Positions 44,789 through 52,563 of a stretch of DNA of 64,000 nt are shown in pieces. The notes beneath the pieces were generated by a model. It was given only the letters and a program-made list of their open reading frames with translations, ran no database searches and had not been told where the DNA came from. The stretch lies in NCBI GenBank assembly GCA_918797485.1, contig CAKKNE010000004.1:3410001-3474000 (forward strand), written 5' to 3'. How positions within the stretch are numbered: position 1 is the first letter of the stretch; each line of letters opens with the position of its first letter. The DNA is from Pelagomonas calceolata. Its lineage: Eukaryota > Sar > Pelagophyceae > Pelagomonadales > Pelagomonadaceae. The translations under genes and the position numbers were made by a program.

Positions 44789-46075
44789 TCAAGTCGGCAG
44801 GACGTTGTCCTCGATGCGCGAGATGTAGACGTAGCAGTCCGTGCCGTGGCCCTCCATGGAGAGGAGCTTGAGGTCCCCCCCAAACAGCGTCGCGTAGACC
44901 TTGGCGAGGGGCAGCGCGTGGCCCTCGTCGGACGCCGGGCTCAGCACGTCGGGTGCACCCCCCTGGAGCGATGCCGGCCCGAGCGCCTGGCAGAGCGACT
45001 GGTCCGCGAGGTCGTTCGCGACCTCCTTATAATTTCGCGACGCGGCGGAGAAGGAGAAGATGCGGTTGAGCTTGGAGCGCGGGATGCCGCCGGCCGTGTC
45101 CGAGACCTTGACCACGACGTCCGAGTTGTCGTCGGCGTCGGCGATGACGACCGTCACCTCGCCGAGGGGCTCGCCCGTCGCCGCGCTCTTCACGAACGCC
45201 GCGCGCGCCGCGTTCCGCAGCACATCCCTCAAGATCTTGTAGAGGTGCCGCGGCAGGAACGGGATGGTCGCGCCCTCGCCGCGGCCGAAGAGCCGGAACC
45301 GCGGCAGCCGGCCCTCCGGGTTCCGCGGGCTCCGCAACACTTCCTCCTGCACGTCGGCGATGGCCTGGACGCTCACGTCGAAGGGCGACATCTCGCGGTC
45401 CACCAACCCGCAGACCGAGGGCTTCGGGTGCGCGCGCAGCTCCGCGGCCTGCGCGTCGTAGAGCGACCGCGCGCGGAGCAGCTCGTCGGGCTCGAGCACG
45501 CCGTCGCCGTCCGCATCCAAGCCGCCGAACGTCCCCCAGAGGTACGCGCTCTCGCCCTCGGACGCGAGGCGGCAGGCCCGGTGCTGGCCGAGCAGCAGCC
45601 GCAGCGTCAGCCGCTTCGCGTAGAAGTCCGAGAGGAAGGCGTCGACCTCGTCGCTCGCCGCCGGCGCGCGGTGCAGCCAGCCGCCGTCGTCGAGCGCGCC
45701 GAAGACCTTGGCGCGCACGGCCCGGCCCGCCTCGCGCACCTCGTCGAGCGCGTCGCCAAATTTAGCTTCGCGCTCGAGGAACGTCGCGCTCGGCTTCCGC
45801 CGCCACGTCGCCCACTCCGGCGGCGGGCTCACCTCCGAGATCTTCGCGGCCGAGGCGCCGTACCACGCGATGAGCTCGTCGAAGGCCGGCAGGCCCGCGA
45901 GCGACGCCGGCGCGCCGTCCTCGAGGCTCACGGCCATGCGCGCGAGGAGCGGCGGCAGCACGCCGTGCAGGTACGCGCCCGCGCGGCGCCGGTCCGCGAC
46001 CTCGCCCGTGAGCTGTTCTAGTGTTACGCGGGGCGTGCGGACCTTGGCCAGCGCTCGCACGGCGGCGGAGGCCAT
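44789..46075 (-). CDS. Mitochondrial PDK/BCKDK-type protein kinase with EF-hand insertion
   Basis: Starting at the Met at 46075 gives 428 residues. The N-terminal helical domain has the family LLLGQH motif near 161-166. The GHKL ATPase domain has the N-box HLYKILRDVLRNAARA (Asn288), G1 box VSDTAGGIP and the G2 region EGHALPLAKVYATLFGGDLK, then MEGHGTDCYVYI. These kinases phosphorylate pyruvate or branched-chain ketoacid dehydrogenase E1. Between the two domains, residues 187-198 form a perfect EF-hand loop, DADGDGVLEPDE, flanked by helices. Family members I know lack it, so calcium control is suggested. The start MASAAVRALAKVRTPRVTLE fits a mitochondrial presequence. Confidence 0.85.
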   Translation of the reverse strand: MASAAVRALAKVRTPRVTLEQLTGEVADRRRAGAYLHGVLPPLLARMAVSLEDGAPASLAGLPAFDELIAWYGASAAKISEVSPPPEWATWRRKPSATFLEREAKFGDALDEVREAGRAVRAKVFGALDDGGWLHRAPAASDEVDAFLSDFYAKRLTLRLLLGQHRACRLASEGESAYLWGTFGGLDADGDGVLEPDELLRARSLYDAQAAELRAHPKPSVCGLVDREMSPFDVSVQAIADVQEEVLRSPRNPEGRLPRFRLFGRGEGATIPFLPRHLYKILRDVLRNAARAAFVKSAATGEPLGEVTVVIADADDNSDVVVKVSDTAGGIPRSKLNRIFSFSAASRNYKEVANDLADQSLCQALGPASLQGGAPDVLSPASDEGHALPLAKVYATLFGGDLKLLSMEGHGTDCYVYISRIEDNVLPT

Positions 46076-46430
46076 TCTAGCTTTCCTCTCCGGCTGCCTG
46101 GCTTTTGGACGAACTAGGATTAGGCGTCCCTCGCACAAAACAAGCCTGGCCCCCTTACTGTATGGCCTCAGATTGCAAAACGCTCTCGATAATCATGCTA
46201 GCTTGCTAGCGTCGTAGAGATACTAGCAATCACTGGCCTACATCGCACGCCGATACGAGACGTACAGCAAGTCACATTTCGTGATTCGTGTCACGTCGTG
46301 TAGCCCTGTCACTGTAGCTGACGCTAGGAGCCGCCCCACCGTGCGCGCCCCAGCTAGGAGCCGCCCCAGCCTAAGAGCCAGCCGCCGCACCGCGCGCGCC
46401 CCACAAGACATTGCCTAAATCAGCACACAA
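46076..46430. other. Divergent promoter region with GCCCCAGC repeat
   Basis: 355 bp between kinase and kish starts. It contains a CTAG palindrome (46205-46227) and a short tandem of CTAGGAGCCGCCCCA at about 46324-46338 and 46354-46368. Confidence 0.45.
46205..46227 (-). promoter_or_regulatory. CTAG palindromic promoter element, copy 12
   Basis: On the minus strand: GCTAG, TATCTCTACGACG, CTAGC. Divergent pair: 130 bp from the kinase start and 204 bp from the kish start. Confidence 0.6.
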
Positions 46431-46688
46431 ATGTCGGCGATCTTCAACTTCTCGTCGTTGGTCGTCGTGCTGCTCCTCTTCGTGTGCACGACCGCCTACC
46501 TTCGCGCGCTGCGGCCGACGATCTTCGACGGCCACCTGACGGCCGAGGACCTCGCGGACCCGCAGTCCCACCGGCGGCGGACGGGCGTGCGGGGCTTCTG
46601 CTGGCGGGCCTCGCGCGTCGGCGAGCGCGCGTCGCCCTACGTCGCCGTCTCGCTCGCGGCCATGGCCGTGCACATCATGGTCGCGTGA
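46431..46688 (+). CDS. TMEM167: Kish (TMEM167) secretory pathway protein
   Basis: An 85-residue protein starting MSAIFNFSSLVVVLLLFVCT, which is the hallmark of kish/TMEM167 (MSAIFNFQSLL in animals). Two transmembrane helices flank a loop; the conserved FCWRASRVGERASPYVAVS matches the family's WK-ARIGER-SPYVAV core. The loop has about 13 extra residues (DLADPQSHRRRTG) compared with the animal protein. Kish is needed for Golgi function. Single exon; converges on the PDZ gene with 89 bp between. Confidence 0.95.
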   Translation: MSAIFNFSSLVVVLLLFVCTTAYLRALRPTIFDGHLTAEDLADPQSHRRRTGVRGFCWRASRVGERASPYVAVSLAAMAVHIMVA

Positions 46689-46777
46689 CCGTTTGTGCAA
46701 AAGGGGCGCTTACTGGGTAAGTCCATGTTATGTATAAAAATCCGCGAGCGAGAGAACACTCATAAAGGCAAACACAC

Positions 46778-47864
46778 TTACAAGAAACACCCGTCGCCGG
46801 GGCAGCGCGCGTCGGCCGCCGCGGGCCGTCCGGGCTGTCGTGGGAGCCGCGCCGCGACGGACGGGTCGACGGCGAGCGACCGCGCCTCGGCGGCGGCGCA
46901 CTGGCGGCGGATCTCGTCGAGCACGTCGGCGTCGTGGCAGCGCCAGAGGTTGAGCGTCAGCGCGCCGCGCGCGGCCGCGGACGAGAAGCGCTGGAGCAGC
47001 GCGGCCGCGGCGTGGCGCCGCGGCACGGGCTCGTGGTTGAGGCCGACGAGGACGTCGCCGGGCCGGACGTGGAGCCGCGCCGCGCGGCCGCCGACGGCCG
47101 CCGCCGCGAACGCGCCGTCGAGCGCGGCGCGCCCGGGAAACGCGACGCGCGCCCACGTCACGCCGGCCGCGCCCGCGCCGCAGTGGACCTGTGTGGAAAT
47201 CAACCAGTGAGTTAGGTTATCGAACCTCCACGCGCGGTCACGGGGACAACGTCGCGTCGATGGCCTGGAAACTCCACGCCATCGAGCAGGGCAGCTACGG
47301 AGACAGCATCGCGTCGATGGCGTGGGGCGCCCGAAGTGTGATTTCCGCACAGCAGTGGACGCAGAGCTCGCCGCCGGCGGGCGCGCCGCCGCCGGCCGCC
47401 GCGCGCCCGCGCCAGAGGAGCGCGTCGACGGCCGCGAGCGCGTACTTGGGGTTCGACCGCACGAGGTCCTGCAGCTCCTCGGCCGAGGCGCCGCGCGGCA
47501 GCGGCTTCCCGTTGATGGCCACGAGCACGTCGCCGGCCGCGACGCCGGGCGCGCGAGCCGCCGCTCGCACCGCCGCGACCTCGATGCGCCGCGCCGCGCG
47601 CGGCTCGTTGCGCAGCGCCACAGCGGCGCCGAAGACGCCCGGCGCGAGCCGCGCGCGCCGCAGGCTCGCGAGCCCGTTCTCGGCGACGACCGCCGCCGCC
47701 GCGGCGCCGCCGCCGCCGCGCGCGACCGCCGCGGCCCGCGCCGCCGCCGCGCCGCCGCTGCCCAGCGATGCGTCCGAGTCGTCGTCAGAATCGTCGGCGC
47801 TGCTGCTCTCGGCAGGCTCTTCCTCCGCGTAGACGACGTCCAGCCCGCCGAGGAGCTGCGCCAT
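46778..47864 (-). CDS. Two-PDZ-like protein (one introner intron)
   Basis: Exon 1 is 47864-47361 and exon 2 is 47188-46778, giving 304 residues. Each exon carries a PDZ-like unit: APGVAAGDVLVAINGKPLPR in exon 1 and LHVRPGDVLVGLNHEPVPRR in exon 2, both with the GDVL-x-x-N carboxylate-loop-following strand. The acidic N-terminus follows MAQLLGGLDVVYAEEE. Splicing at the duplicated target restores GELC-VHCGAGAAG. Ala-rich stretches reflect base bias. Partner unknown. Met at 47906 is an alternative start. Confidence 0.65.
47189..47360 (-). mobile_element. Introner element acting as intron (PDZ gene), youngest-looking copy
   Basis: Terminal inverted repeats CTGTGTGGAAATCA (47189-47202, plus strand) and TGATTTCCGCACAG (47339-47352), differing at one position, are bounded by identical 8-bp copies of the target CAGTGGAC at 47181-47188 and 47353-47360. 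In gene sense the intron begins at the GT of GTCCACTG and ends CACACAG. The core is clearly homologous to 20124-20332 but lies in the opposite orientation to transcription, so both strands of this element can supply splice sites. Confidence 0.9.
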
Positions 47865-48462
47865 CGCTCGGTCCCAACGCGAGGCAGCCCTTCCTGTGCC
47901 GTGCAAGGCGTCGAGGCCTGCGTGCCGTGTAGGCCTGGGGGCAGCCAGATGGGCAGCCGCAGGCGCCGCGTGCGGGTATCTTACGTAGGCCAGCCTCTCG
48001 GAGGTCTATAGTAGGGGCCTACAGACCTCTTGGTGCCCGTGTCATCTGCCCGTGCCTCCCGCGGCGCGAGTGTCGGGTTCGCAACGGAGCCGGCACAAAG
48101 CTGTGCGCGCGGTGGTATTATTGCGAGAGGACACTCGTCGTGCTAGCCTAGGCACCGGAGAACACTCTCCCAGTACAACACCTTCGTTCCCGTCGCCGGA
48201 ACTGCTGCCCCATCCCATTGTTTCACACAGCAGGCTGCCCGAGTCTCGACGGCCGAGGCGCCTTCCATGTGTCGAGCGCTCGGCCGCGCGCGCGAGCCGG
48301 CACGCGCGTCGTGCGCGTCGCGGCGACGCCGTCGAGCCAATGACAGATCCGCACGCGCGGCGCGTCATGCGTCGCGGCGACGCCGTCGAGCCAATATCAA
48401 TTCCACGCAACGGCGCGGCGAGCGCGGGCCGAACTCACTCCGCGCGCAGGCGTCCCCGCGCG
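47865..48462. promoter_or_regulatory. Divergent region with duplicated CCAAT-bearing repeat
   Basis: 598 bp between PDZ and RIIa starts. A direct repeat at about 48317-48343 and 48370-48396 reads GCGTCGCGGCGACGCCGTCG then AGCCAAT, so each copy ends with a CCAAT box; the second lies about 70 bp before the RIIa ATG. An inverted repeat GAGGTCTATAGT / ACAGACCTC lies near 48001-48029. No CTAG palindrome. Confidence 0.5.
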
Positions 48463-48639
48463 ATGGCGAGCGCGTACCAGAAGGAGTTCGTGATGCCCGA
48501 GGAGTTCCCGGCGACGCTCCGCGACTTCACGCGCGAGGTGCTGCGCGACCAGCCCGAGGACGTGGCCAAGTACGGCTACGAGTACTTCCTGAAGAAGATG
48601 GAGGAGGCCAAGGCGAAGGCGGAGGGCTACGCGACGTAG
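48463..48639 (+). CDS. RIIa-domain (PKA regulatory-type dimerisation) mini-protein
   Basis: A 58-residue protein, MASAYQKEFVMPEEFPATLR then DFTREVLRDQPEDVAKYGYE and YFLKKMEEAKAKAEGYAT. The P-x-L-x-x-(F/L)-x-R-E-(V/I)-L-R-x-QP-x-D(V/I) pattern is that of R2D2/RIIa domains found in PKA RII, ROPN1, SPA17 and axonemal proteins, which dock to amphipathic AKAP-type helices. It consists of the domain alone. Such stand-alone proteins are common in flagellar radial spokes. Longer upstream frame to 48052 is not credible. The short length explains why it can be overlooked. Confidence 0.8.
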   Translation: MASAYQKEFVMPEEFPATLRDFTREVLRDQPEDVAKYGYEYFLKKMEEAKAKAEGYAT

Positions 48640-48796
48640 CGAGCGCGGGGGGCGCGTACGTTTTGTCTTTTTCTAGCTACGAACTTGAAATAATCCATAG
48701 GACTTCACGGTGATCAGAGCGGGAATTAAGCTCTGAACTTCACTATTCGGGGGTCAGTCGGAGAGGTTTCTTTTCAAAAGCCATCCGCCTAGGCCT

Positions 48797-48816
48797 GTAT
48801 ACATGTATACTATGTG

Positions 48817-48849
<33 letters not shown>

Positions 48850-48851
48850 AC
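48797..48851. repeat. AT-rich microsatellite
   Basis: Alternating TATA/TGTA run ending in about ten uninterrupted TA dinucleotides. It is the only clear AT microsatellite in the window. Confidence 0.85.
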
Positions 48852-48857
48852 GGATTC

Positions 48858-48877
48858 CTAGTGTGTCGATACGCTAG
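48858..48877. promoter_or_regulatory. CTAG palindromic element, copy 13 (variant)
   Basis: CTAG, TGTGTCGATACG, CTAG. Same variant core as the copy at 11246. No gene start is near on the right, so this copy may mark an unannotated transcript or be orphaned. Confidence 0.45.
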
Positions 48878-50185
48878 ATCACTAGGTCTTGCGGCTCGCC
48901 AAAATACACCAGCGATTGACGGTGCCTTCTAACGTCCAAATGGTACATCATATCAACTCCAGCCCAGTTTTCATCCACACTCGACGGAACCGGAGCCGAC
49001 GGCCCGCGCTCGGAGGGCGGGAGAAGAGTTTTACTAGACAACTCCCGAGTTTATGTTCGTTTCCTTCCGTTTGTTGATGGTAGAGTCCATCTAGCCCGTT
49101 TGAACATGCACCTATGTGAATGAAGTCATCCGTTAGAGCCGCGCGATTCGACGACTGCTGGCCCCCACGTTTATACCTAGACAAGCCCAGAAACCAAACC
49201 TGCGAGTATCAGCGACGCCACCATCCAGATGGACCATAACGCCGTTGTTCTATTCACAATCGACCGACTTGCCCGTTCTCCGCGGGCGACGGTGCGGAGA
49301 CGGAGCACCAAAAAGGCCCCAGCCCGGTGGTTTATAAAATAAATTTGCGTTTCAGGCGCTTCGGTTACGGGACGGGCCAGCTAACCGGCTTGATTGTGTA
49401 CTACATTGCTCCGAGACCCGAAGATGCTCGGCGCGGGTCGTCGGGCTCGCGACCCCACGATCGATCGTAAATGGGCGAATTGCTTGAACCTGCGACCATC
49501 AGCCCGTGTACCTTCACCATGGACCATAACGCGATCATTTGTTTCATGACCGACGGACTTATGCGAGGTCCAGATAAAGATGTTCACGTCCCGAGCGTGG
49601 GCAGCCAAAAGTACCCTTCTTATAATGTAGATGGCATATACTCGTATTTGACTATCGGTGGGGTAGTATGGGACCCGACGAAACCGCTACGGCGACTACT
49701 GGGGGGCCTCGGGTAATTGACGTTTTTCACGGGAACGGGGCGCCATCGGGCCCAAATTGCACACTTTTTTCGGGGGCTGATCGGCTCCTGGAGGTCTCTC
49801 GGGGTAGGTCTAGTTGTGGGTAAGCGCCTACGCCGCATGCGCCGATTCTTGGGGCCCTCCGAGAGCTCTGGAAGCCATTGCCAGCTATTCATGGTTTTGT
49901 GGGCCGCAGCGGTGAGAGAATTGGTCGATTATGCCCCGAGCCCGGGCGCATGCGGTGTAGCCGCTTGCGCGTGTATTTAGACGACCCTAGGCGACCCCAG
50001 AGAGGCCTCTGGACCACGGATTGACAGGATTAAACTGGCGCGGCCGCCATAGACCCTGCTGGCGGCGTCGGCCGCGAATTCATATATACTTTTTCGGCCC
50101 CCATTACGTGTCCCATTGATCTCTTTGGACCAGTAGCGAACGGAACGGTACTCAAACGGCTGCATGCCGCGTTCCGAGTTTGCTT

Positions 50186-50210
50186 GCTAGTGTCTCTACA
50201 CGCCGCTAGC
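50186..50210 (+). promoter_or_regulatory. CTAG palindromic promoter element, copy 14
   Basis: GCTAG, TGTCTCTACACGCCG, CTAGC, 245 bp before the LYR-protein ATG. A perfect palindrome CTACGCTACGTAGCGTAG follows at about 50232-50249. Confidence 0.6.
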
Positions 50211-50454
50211 GTGGAGTTCATGCGCCACACACGCTACGCTACGTAGCGTAGCGAGTTCTAGGCCTGCGCTGTGCCAGCAGCAGACCGCAGCTTCACGCCG
50301 GCGACGTGTGCTAGAACACTTGCACGCCTTCGACGCTGCAGACGCTGCCTCCGGCATACTGCTCTCTGCAGCTCATCACAGCGCAGCGTTGCTCAAAACG
50401 CGCTAGACTTGGAAGCAGCGATCAATAACTTGCGGCGACGACGCGACCGCACCG

Positions 50455-50763
50455 ATGTCAGGACGGGCGCAGATCCTTTCCCTCTACCGGCGGATCCTGT
50501 TCGCGGCGGCGCGCTTCCCGAGCAAGAACCGCGCGAACGTCTACGCCGAGATCCGCGACGAGTTCCGGCGCAACGCGACGCTCGCCGAACCGGAAGCCGG
50601 CGAGGCCGTCGCGCTCGCGCGCCAGTCGCTCCGCCAGCTCGAGGCCTACACGACCATGACGCGGTCCAGCGGCAACTGGGAGATCACCATGGAGAAGAAC
50701 CCCATGCCCAAGCCCCCGAGCGCCGACGCATCATCGAGTGGCGGCGCGGCGGGCGCGTCATGA
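50455..50763 (+). CDS. LYR-motif (complex I LYR family) protein
   Basis: A 102-residue protein. ILSLYRRILFAAARFPSKNR at residues 7-26 contains the L-Y-R motif followed by the F of the family, then VYAEIRDEFRRNATLAEP and a helix ARQSLRQLEAYTTM. LYR proteins bind the mitochondrial acyl carrier protein and serve Fe-S cluster or respiratory complex assembly. The Lys/Arg-rich first helix and length fit LYRM1/2/9-like members; which one cannot be told. The last 20 residues are low complexity. Confidence 0.85.
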   Translation: MSGRAQILSLYRRILFAAARFPSKNRANVYAEIRDEFRRNATLAEPEAGEAVALARQSLRQLEAYTTMTRSSGNWEITMEKNPMPKPPSADASSSGGAAGAS

Positions 50764-50876
50764 TTGTCGGCGTCCGCCGGGGTCGTAGCGCCTCTTAACG
50801 ATACTGTGTTGTGACAGCGTTCATAGCCCGTGCAAAAGACGACGCGCATGGATGCTAGCTCGTCTTCGTTTGGCTT

Positions 50877-50900
50877 GCTAGTGTCTTACAGGCCGCTAGC
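50877..50900 (+). promoter_or_regulatory. CTAG palindromic promoter element, copy 15
   Basis: GCTAG, TGTCTTACAGGCCG, CTAGC; consensus copy, 147 bp before the ATG at 51047, between tandem plus-strand genes. Confidence 0.7.
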
Positions 50901-51046
50901 CCAGTGCAAAGTGCCCGACAGTCTTCACCTAAAATAGTAGTAGCGGCGCTCTCGCGGAGGACAATCCACACGCGGCGCAGGCCACGCATATCCAGGCCGC
51001 TAGATCCGGCAGTCTCTGATTAGCTGAAGAAGAAAGGTGAAACCAA

Positions 51047-51443
51047 ATGAAAAACCTGCTCGAGCGCACGAAGAGCGGGCGCCGGAAGGGCTCGCTCGGG
51101 CTCGTCCTGGACTCCGACGCCGCCGATGAGGCCGCATCTACCAACGGCGCCGCCGCCGCTCCGGCACCCGCCGACGCCGTCGAAGACGCGAATCACGCGA
51201 CGGCAGGCCCGGCACCCGTCGTCGACGACGCGACGGCGGGCCCGGCGCCAGGCGACGGCGGCGACGGCGCCGCCCCCGACGACGACGGCTCCGAGAGCGA
51301 GCTCGCCGACGACGACGGCATAGGAGCTGCGGGACCTCCGGGACGCGCTCTTCACGGTCAAGACGGCGCTCGTCGAGATGCGCACGCGGTCCTCGCTCGT
51401 CAGCGACTCGTGCGACTCGGAGGACGCGCGCGCGCCGCTGTGA
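51047..51443 (+). CDS. Small acidic/basic protein, unknown, probably spliced
   Basis: The first frame starts MKNLLERTKSGRRKGSLGLV and becomes an Ala/Pro/Asp low-complexity run. From 51324 a second frame, ELRDLRDALFTVKTALVEMR then TRSSLVSDSCDSEDARAPL, is a convincing helical ending with a stop at 51441-51443. A GT-AG intron 51218-51323 (106 nt, or starting 51221) would join them, giving about 96 residues, but the acidic run between could also be coding with a shorter GC-AG intron. I do not recognise the family. A Golgi-type coiled-coil tail is a guess only. Confidence 0.45.
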
Positions 51444-51473
51444 TTAAGACCTTTGCGAATACCGGAGTACGCG

Positions 51474-51560
51474 CTTGCTTTGCTGAGAGCTAGGCCGCCT
51501 AGCCGCCCGGCCGCGCCGTGACGCCGTCGCCCCGAGTGTTAGCTCGGAGGCGACGACGGC
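51474..51560 (+). repeat. 3-prime-flanking hairpin repeat, copy 2
   Basis: Starts TTGCTTTGCTGAGAGCT, continues AGGCCGCCTAGCCGCC, and ends in a hairpin at 51526-51554 identical to that of copy 1, here extended by CGCCGTC / GACGGCG-type flanking pairs. Confidence 0.65.
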
Positions 51561-51637
51561 GGGGGGGGAGCAGGCCGGACGCCGGAATCCCAGGTCCGCG
51601 CCGGTCTGACTTGGTACTTGCGCCGGTGGCGCACGTT

Positions 51638-51750
51638 GCTTTGCTTAGAGCTAGGCCGCCTAGCCGCGGAGCCGACGCGGGGCCTGCTTGACCGAACGCC
51701 GGCCTCCATACGCCGTCGCCCGAGATAGCTCAGAGGCGGACGGCGGCGGG
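51638..51750 (+). repeat. 3-prime-flanking hairpin repeat, copy 3
   Basis: Starts TTGCTTTGCTTAGAGCT, shares AGGCCGCCTAGCCGC with copy 2, and ends in GTCGCC-CGAG-ATAG-CTC-AGAGGCGGAC (51715-51741). The stem is kept although loop and some stem bases differ. Confidence 0.6.
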
Positions 51751-51789
51751 GGAAAGCACGTGCTATTTAAATTACTCCGCAACTCCCTA

Positions 51790-52224
51790 CTAGATGTAGA
51801 TCGCGGTGGAGAAGTGGAACGCCGCGACGAGCTGGAACGGCAGCTCGAGGGCGACGAAGACAATCCCAATAGCGTTCATGATGACGTCCACCCGCAGCAC
51901 GTAGAGCTGCGCATAGATAAAATACCAGTAGGCCGTCACGCTGCACGGCGTGAGGAGCAGCGACCAGATCATGGGCCGCAGCATCTCCGTCTTGTTCGAC
52001 TTCGACGCGAGGAAGAGCCGCGCCCACTGGACGACGGCGAACACCAGCACCGTGGCGACCTCGACGGGCCACATGTATTTTGGGTAGTAGTAGCTACTTC
52101 CTTTATAGACGAACGCGCACGCGTTGAAGGCCGTGAAGCCGAGCACGAACCAGTTCTCGAAGTAGATGAGGATCTGCAGCGGCAAACTTGATAGGATCGC
52201 CGTGCGCTGGCCCTGGGCCTGCAT
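51790..52224 (-). CDS. TMEM216: TMEM216-like ciliary transition zone protein
   Basis: A 144-residue four-helix membrane protein. SSLPLQILIYFENWFVLGF at the start, FVYKGSSYYYP in the first loop, QWARLFLASKSNKTE in the second and YAQLYVLRVDVIMNAIGIVF in the fourth-helix region match TMEM216 (SSTPLEILFFLNGWY, FLYKG, IRLFFGTKGN, TYVLRLEVIMNGILLFF) in order and spacing. In animals it is part of the transition-zone gate. The start at 52224 matches the family N-terminus. No intron needed. Confidence 0.9.
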   Translation of the reverse strand: MQAQGQRTAILSSLPLQILIYFENWFVLGFTAFNACAFVYKGSSYYYPKYMWPVEVATVLVFAVVQWARLFLASKSNKTEMLRPMIWSLLLTPCSVTAYWYFIYAQLYVLRVDVIMNAIGIVFVALELPFQLVAAFHFSTAIYI

Positions 52225-52555
52225 CGCGCCGCCCAGGGTCGAGGGGCTGCCCCCCTTTCAGCTGGGCCGCCGGCCGCGGCGGCGAGCGCTGGTTGTGCTG
52301 ACGGACCACTGGGCTTTTTGTAACCCAGGGCGGATGTCCACCGATTGATATCGACGGTCTCTGCGCGAGCTCGGCGCGATGGTCCGCAAAACAGCTCAAA
52401 ACCGGTGCTCGCGGGTTTGGCTGCGTCCGTGGTAGGAGTCCTCCCGCCCTGCGACGTGGTCTCCATCGTTCGAGGAGACGTGCGCGCGGGTTGAGAGCAA
52501 CGTGCGGGCGCGCCTGTTGCAACTTCGACGACGACGACAAGTCCCAATGATTAAA
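52225..52555. other. Intergenic region, nothing specific seen
   Basis: 331 bp upstream of the TMEM216-like gene and downstream of the next minus-strand gene. GATTGATATCGA near 52342 weakly recalls an introner end but no partner repeat was found. Confidence 0.35.
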
Positions 52556-52563
52556 TTAAGCCC

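Larger units (their letters stand above)
48640..50454. other. Gene-poor, AT-richer 1.8-kb region with decayed internal repeats
   Basis: The longest stretch without a convincing gene, visibly lower in GC than its surroundings. It contains an AT microsatellite (48797-48851), a CTAG variant (48858-48877), a CTAG element (50186-50210), and a diverged pair of about 75-bp segments near 49195-49270 and 49485-49562 sharing AACCTGCGA, ATGGACCATAACGC and GACTT, about 290 bp apart. A weaker third match lies near 48915. Short open frames (49471-49716, 49717-49980) show no family. It may be a relic of unknown origin or a non-coding transcript locus. Confidence 0.45.
51444..51789. other. Intergenic region with two hairpin repeats
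   Basis: 346 bp between convergent genes, filled mostly by hairpin repeat copies 2 and 3, in the same orientation. Confidence 0.5.

Noticed and set aside
44660-46021. A 453-codon frame antisense to the PDK-type kinase
   Set aside because: Composition typical of an antisense shadow; kinase motifs on the minus strand are complete.
47219-47340. Open frames across the PDZ intron (HGDNVASMAW-like peptides)
   Set aside because: They are translations of the introner core, seen also in the 20124-20332 intron, and not conserved coding sequence.
49471-49980. Two adjacent open frames in the gene-poor region
   Set aside because: No family resemblance, no signal or domain, and composition like the non-coding surroundings.
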